A stretch of DNA of 7,631 nucleotides. It comes from DASZCR01 sp035942915. GTDB lineage: Bacteria > Acidobacteriota > Blastocatellia > Pyrinomonadales > Pyrinomonadaceae. Every line of letters starts with the position of its first letter. Within the stretch, counting starts at the first letter, position 1. This document shows, one piece after another, positions 6,053 through 7,631 of the stretch. Under the pieces are notes generated by a model. The model saw only the letters and a program-made list of their open reading frames with translations, did not search any database and was not told the origin of the DNA. A program made the translations under genes and the position numbers. Location of the stretch: contig DASZCR010000327.1 of NCBI GenBank assembly GCA_035942915.1, forward strand, positions 1-7,631. Direction: 5' to 3'.

Positions 6053-7273
6053 ATGCTTGACCGGCTCAAAAAGCCCTTTAAGTGGTTTACGCTGGAAACG
6101 CTTGGCAACGGGCTATACGACCTTATTGGCATGCTATGGAGGTCTGCAATAATGACCGCCGTAGCCACGCTTGTCGTTAAGTATGCCAGCACCATTCCAC
6201 CCGATGTGGGTCTTATCATTTGTCTGTTTATAGTCGCGCTTGTCTTTTTTGGTTTACAGCGTTTTATAGACAGGCGACGCAATAGACCTTCAAGTAAAGA
6301 GACAGTCGAATCCACACCAGAGGCAGAGCAAATTCCAGATGTCAATATTGAGGAACTAAGAGGCCGTATTAAAGAACTAGAAGATGGTAAAGCGGCAGAT
6401 GCTAGAACGATAGAGCAGCAGAGAACCCAAATAGGGCAACTACAACACGACGCGCAAACTCATAGCATGAGAGCCGAGTTTCGGGATAGGCAGTTAGAAA
6501 CACTCAAGACCCAATACGAGTGGCTGCATGAAATGGCAGAGGAGCAAGCGAAGGATATAAGCAAGTATGTAGTAGTTGAGCAAGTCCGTTTCTGCTATCA
6601 CGAATTTATCGCACCTATACCGTATCTTATATTTGCCGTAGACATTCGCAATAAGTCTGTGTTTGACATCACTATTGAAGATGAGATGAAAGGGCATATT
6701 AGGATTGCCGGAGAACGGTTGCATGGTGAAAAGGAACTAGTCCACAACCCGAAGATTCCACCATCGGACAAAGGGACGCTTACTATTAAGCAACGCCTTG
6801 GTTCGGTAGAAGTCGAGCTTGTGAAGGGATGTGAGAAAGAGTATCTAGGGGCTTTTTATTACTTTGACAAGCTAGAGATTATGATAGCAGCCCGCACAGA
6901 GATTCCACGCTTTGAACGTCCCCCCCTGCAACTCCCCGAACACATAAGCAGCAAAGATAACGAGATTGCTCAGTTAAAGAATGAACTCGCTTCGTTGCAT
7001 CGGCGTTCTGAAACCATTGTTAGGTTGAATTTGGCTCTTGGCGGCGCGTACACCCTCGCAAATCTTTTTGAAGCCGGAGAACCGCCCTCAAAAGAGAGGA
7101 TTGAGCATTGGTTCAATTCGACCTTGCGCGGTCATATTCACCCCGACGAGTTAGAGGCTTTATGCGAAGGGTTGCCGGAACTCACTGATTCGCCCGTTGA
7201 GCAAAGAGATTTGATAGAGAAATACTGCTTTAAACTCCGCAGACGCATTGCGGAGGAACGTCATAAGCAGTGA
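6053..7273 (+). CDS. Membrane-anchored coiled-coil protein of unknown function
   Basis: I do not recognise the family of this 406-residue protein. Two hydrophobic segments lie near residues 25-42 and 52-69, separated by a short turn, so it is probably a two-helix membrane anchor with the rest on one side, most likely cytoplasmic (RRR follows helix 2). Residues about 98-170 are a heptad-like coiled coil rich in Glu, Gln, Lys and Arg. Residues about 172-290 alternate beta-type stretches (YLIFAVDIRNKSVFDITIED, then IPPSDKGTLTI) and could be an Ig-like beta sandwich. A second short coiled coil (300-320) leads to a helical C-terminal domain (about 321-406). The ATG at 6053 has a weak GGTAGG eight bases upstream. 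Sampled lines are 42-47% GC, against about 65% in the neighbouring activator, and codons such as CTA, ATA and AGA are frequent. This indicates horizontal acquisition. A transposase remnant lies just downstream. An accessory, possibly defensive, role is conceivable but unproven. Confidence 0.85.
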   Translation: MLDRLKKPFKWFTLETLGNGLYDLIGMLWRSAIMTAVATLVVKYASTIPPDVGLIICLFIVALVFFGLQRFIDRRRNRPSSKETVESTPEAEQIPDVNIEELRGRIKELEDGKAADARTIEQQRTQIGQLQHDAQTHSMRAEFRDRQLETLKTQYEWLHEMAEEQAKDISKYVVVEQVRFCYHEFIAPIPYLIFAVDIRNKSVFDITIEDEMKGHIRIAGERLHGEKELVHNPKIPPSDKGTLTIKQRLGSVEVELVKGCEKEYLGAFYYFDKLEIMIAARTEIPRFERPPLQLPEHISSKDNEIAQLKNELASLHRRSETIVRLNLALGGAYTLANLFEAGEPPSKERIEHWFNSTLRGHIHPDELEALCEGLPELTDSPVEQRDLIEKYCFKLRRRIAEERHKQ

Positions 7274-7289
7274 GTTGTTCGTTTAAGGT

Positions 7290-7460
7290 TTACTCATTCC
7301 AGAACGTCGGCTCAATGTTGAGTTCATAGATGGACGAGATAAGACAGCAAATGTTATGGCACAGAATCTTGCACAGCACTTCGTTCGTCTGCGCCGTCAC
7401 GCTCTTGCTGCGAAGCCTCTCACCGAACTTGCCTTTAATCATGTTGTAAGTTCCGAGATG
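7290..7460 (-). pseudogene. C-terminal remnant of a DDE (IS4/IS5-type) transposase
   Basis: On the minus strand 56 codons read YNMIKGKFGERLRSKS, then TAQTNEVLCKILCHNICC, and end in IEPTFWNE and TAA (7292-7290). This matches the familiar C-terminal block of a DDE transposase family with IKxKFGxxxRSK and NExLCKxLCHNIC. An in-frame stop at 7463-7461 closes the fragment upstream, close to where I would expect the catalytic Glu just before the TYNMIK block. At least the first three quarters of the gene are missing, so it cannot be active. The exact IS family cannot be named from this fragment. It is unrelated in strand to the 406-residue gene, whose stop is 17 bases away, and it supports a mobile origin for this island. 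Confidence 0.75.
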
Positions 7461-7462
7461 TT

Positions 7463-7497
7463 AAAGGCCGCCATCCCTCGCCCGAAGGATGACGGCC
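7463..7497 (-). terminator. Intrinsic-type terminator of the response-regulator gene
   Basis: Read on the minus strand, GGCCGTCATCC (7497-7487), a 10-base loop and GGATGGCGGCC (7476-7466) pair along 11 positions with one U-G wobble. TTTAAC follows at 7465. On the plus strand the same position is a C-A mismatch and no T-run follows, so the structure favours the minus strand. It lies 35 bases past the stop of the receiver-domain gene. The T-run is short, so termination efficiency is uncertain. Confidence 0.6.
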
Positions 7498-7531
7498 TAG
7501 CGGCACAGTCTAGCCCCCCTAGTCGTGCCAG

Positions 7532-7631
7532 CTATCTAATCAGTTGACGAACGAAGCGCACGAGCACGCCTACGTCTTCGGGCTTCTTCAGGTAGACATC
7601 GACCCCCGCGTTATAGGCTTCTCTCTGTGCC
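7532..7631 (-). CDS. Response-regulator receiver domain, C-terminal 32 residues (partial, runs off the right edge)
   Basis: The minus strand reads AQREAYNAGVDVYLKKPEDV followed by GVLVRFVRQLIR and TAG (7534-7532). This is the end of a CheY-like receiver: the AGVDVYLKKP stretch is alpha-4/beta-5 with the conserved Lys-Pro, and the last helix is alpha-5. The protein stops right after this helix, so it is either a single-domain response regulator or a hybrid kinase ending in a receiver. The phospho-accepting Asp lies outside the window. Base composition is GC-rich like the left part, so this is native chromosome beyond the island. A terminator follows at 7497-7463. Confidence 0.8.
   Translation of the reverse strand, partial: AQREAYNAGVDVYLKKPEDVGVLVRFVRQLIR

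Noticed and set aside
7356..7547. Plus-strand open frame of 63 codons
   Set aside because: It is mostly the antisense of the transposase remnant and runs through the terminator into the receiver-domain gene. No ribosome binding site is evident.

Overview
The window looks like a piece of a GC-rich bacterial chromosome. The most likely source is Acidobacteriota (Blastocatellia/Pyrinomonadales-like). This rests on the very long TPR-type sigma-54 activator and the style of the permease, and it is an impression, not a proven assignment. No rRNA, tRNA or CRISPR array is visible.

Left part (1-2552). A 12-TM APC-superfamily permease with a soluble C-terminal domain of about 170 residues lies on the minus strand (302-2284). 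Its start is fixed by a clean AGGAG six bases upstream. The 268-base spacer 2285-2552 separates it from a divergent gene. The spacer holds a sigma-70-like and a weaker sigma-54-like promoter candidate facing the permease, a promoter candidate facing the regulator, and two abutting perfect dyads that look like operators.

Middle (2553-5795). One very large plus-strand gene encodes a sigma-54 activator: an N-terminal TPR array of about 500 residues, a GAF-like linker, an AAA+ domain with intact Walker A, GAFTGA and Walker B, and a Fis-type DNA-binding helix-turn-helix. It has no receiver domain, so signal input probably comes through the TPR part. The obvious candidate target is the divergent permease or its own promoter. 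A perfect 11-bp hairpin overlaps its stop codon.

Right part (5796-7631). Base composition drops clearly at about 5962 and stays lower to about 7465. This island carries a TGCACAAAA repeat cluster, a 406-residue membrane and coiled-coil protein of unknown function (6053-7273), and the last 56 codons of a broken DDE transposase on the minus strand (7290-7460). It is flanked on the left by what may be the 3' remnant of a GC-rich minus-strand gene (5855-5962). On the right are a terminator and the C-terminus of a response-regulator receiver domain that runs off the window (7532-7631, minus). The simplest reading is a small horizontally acquired accessory segment lodged between ordinary chromosomal genes. 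The 406-residue protein is the best candidate here for something undescribed.
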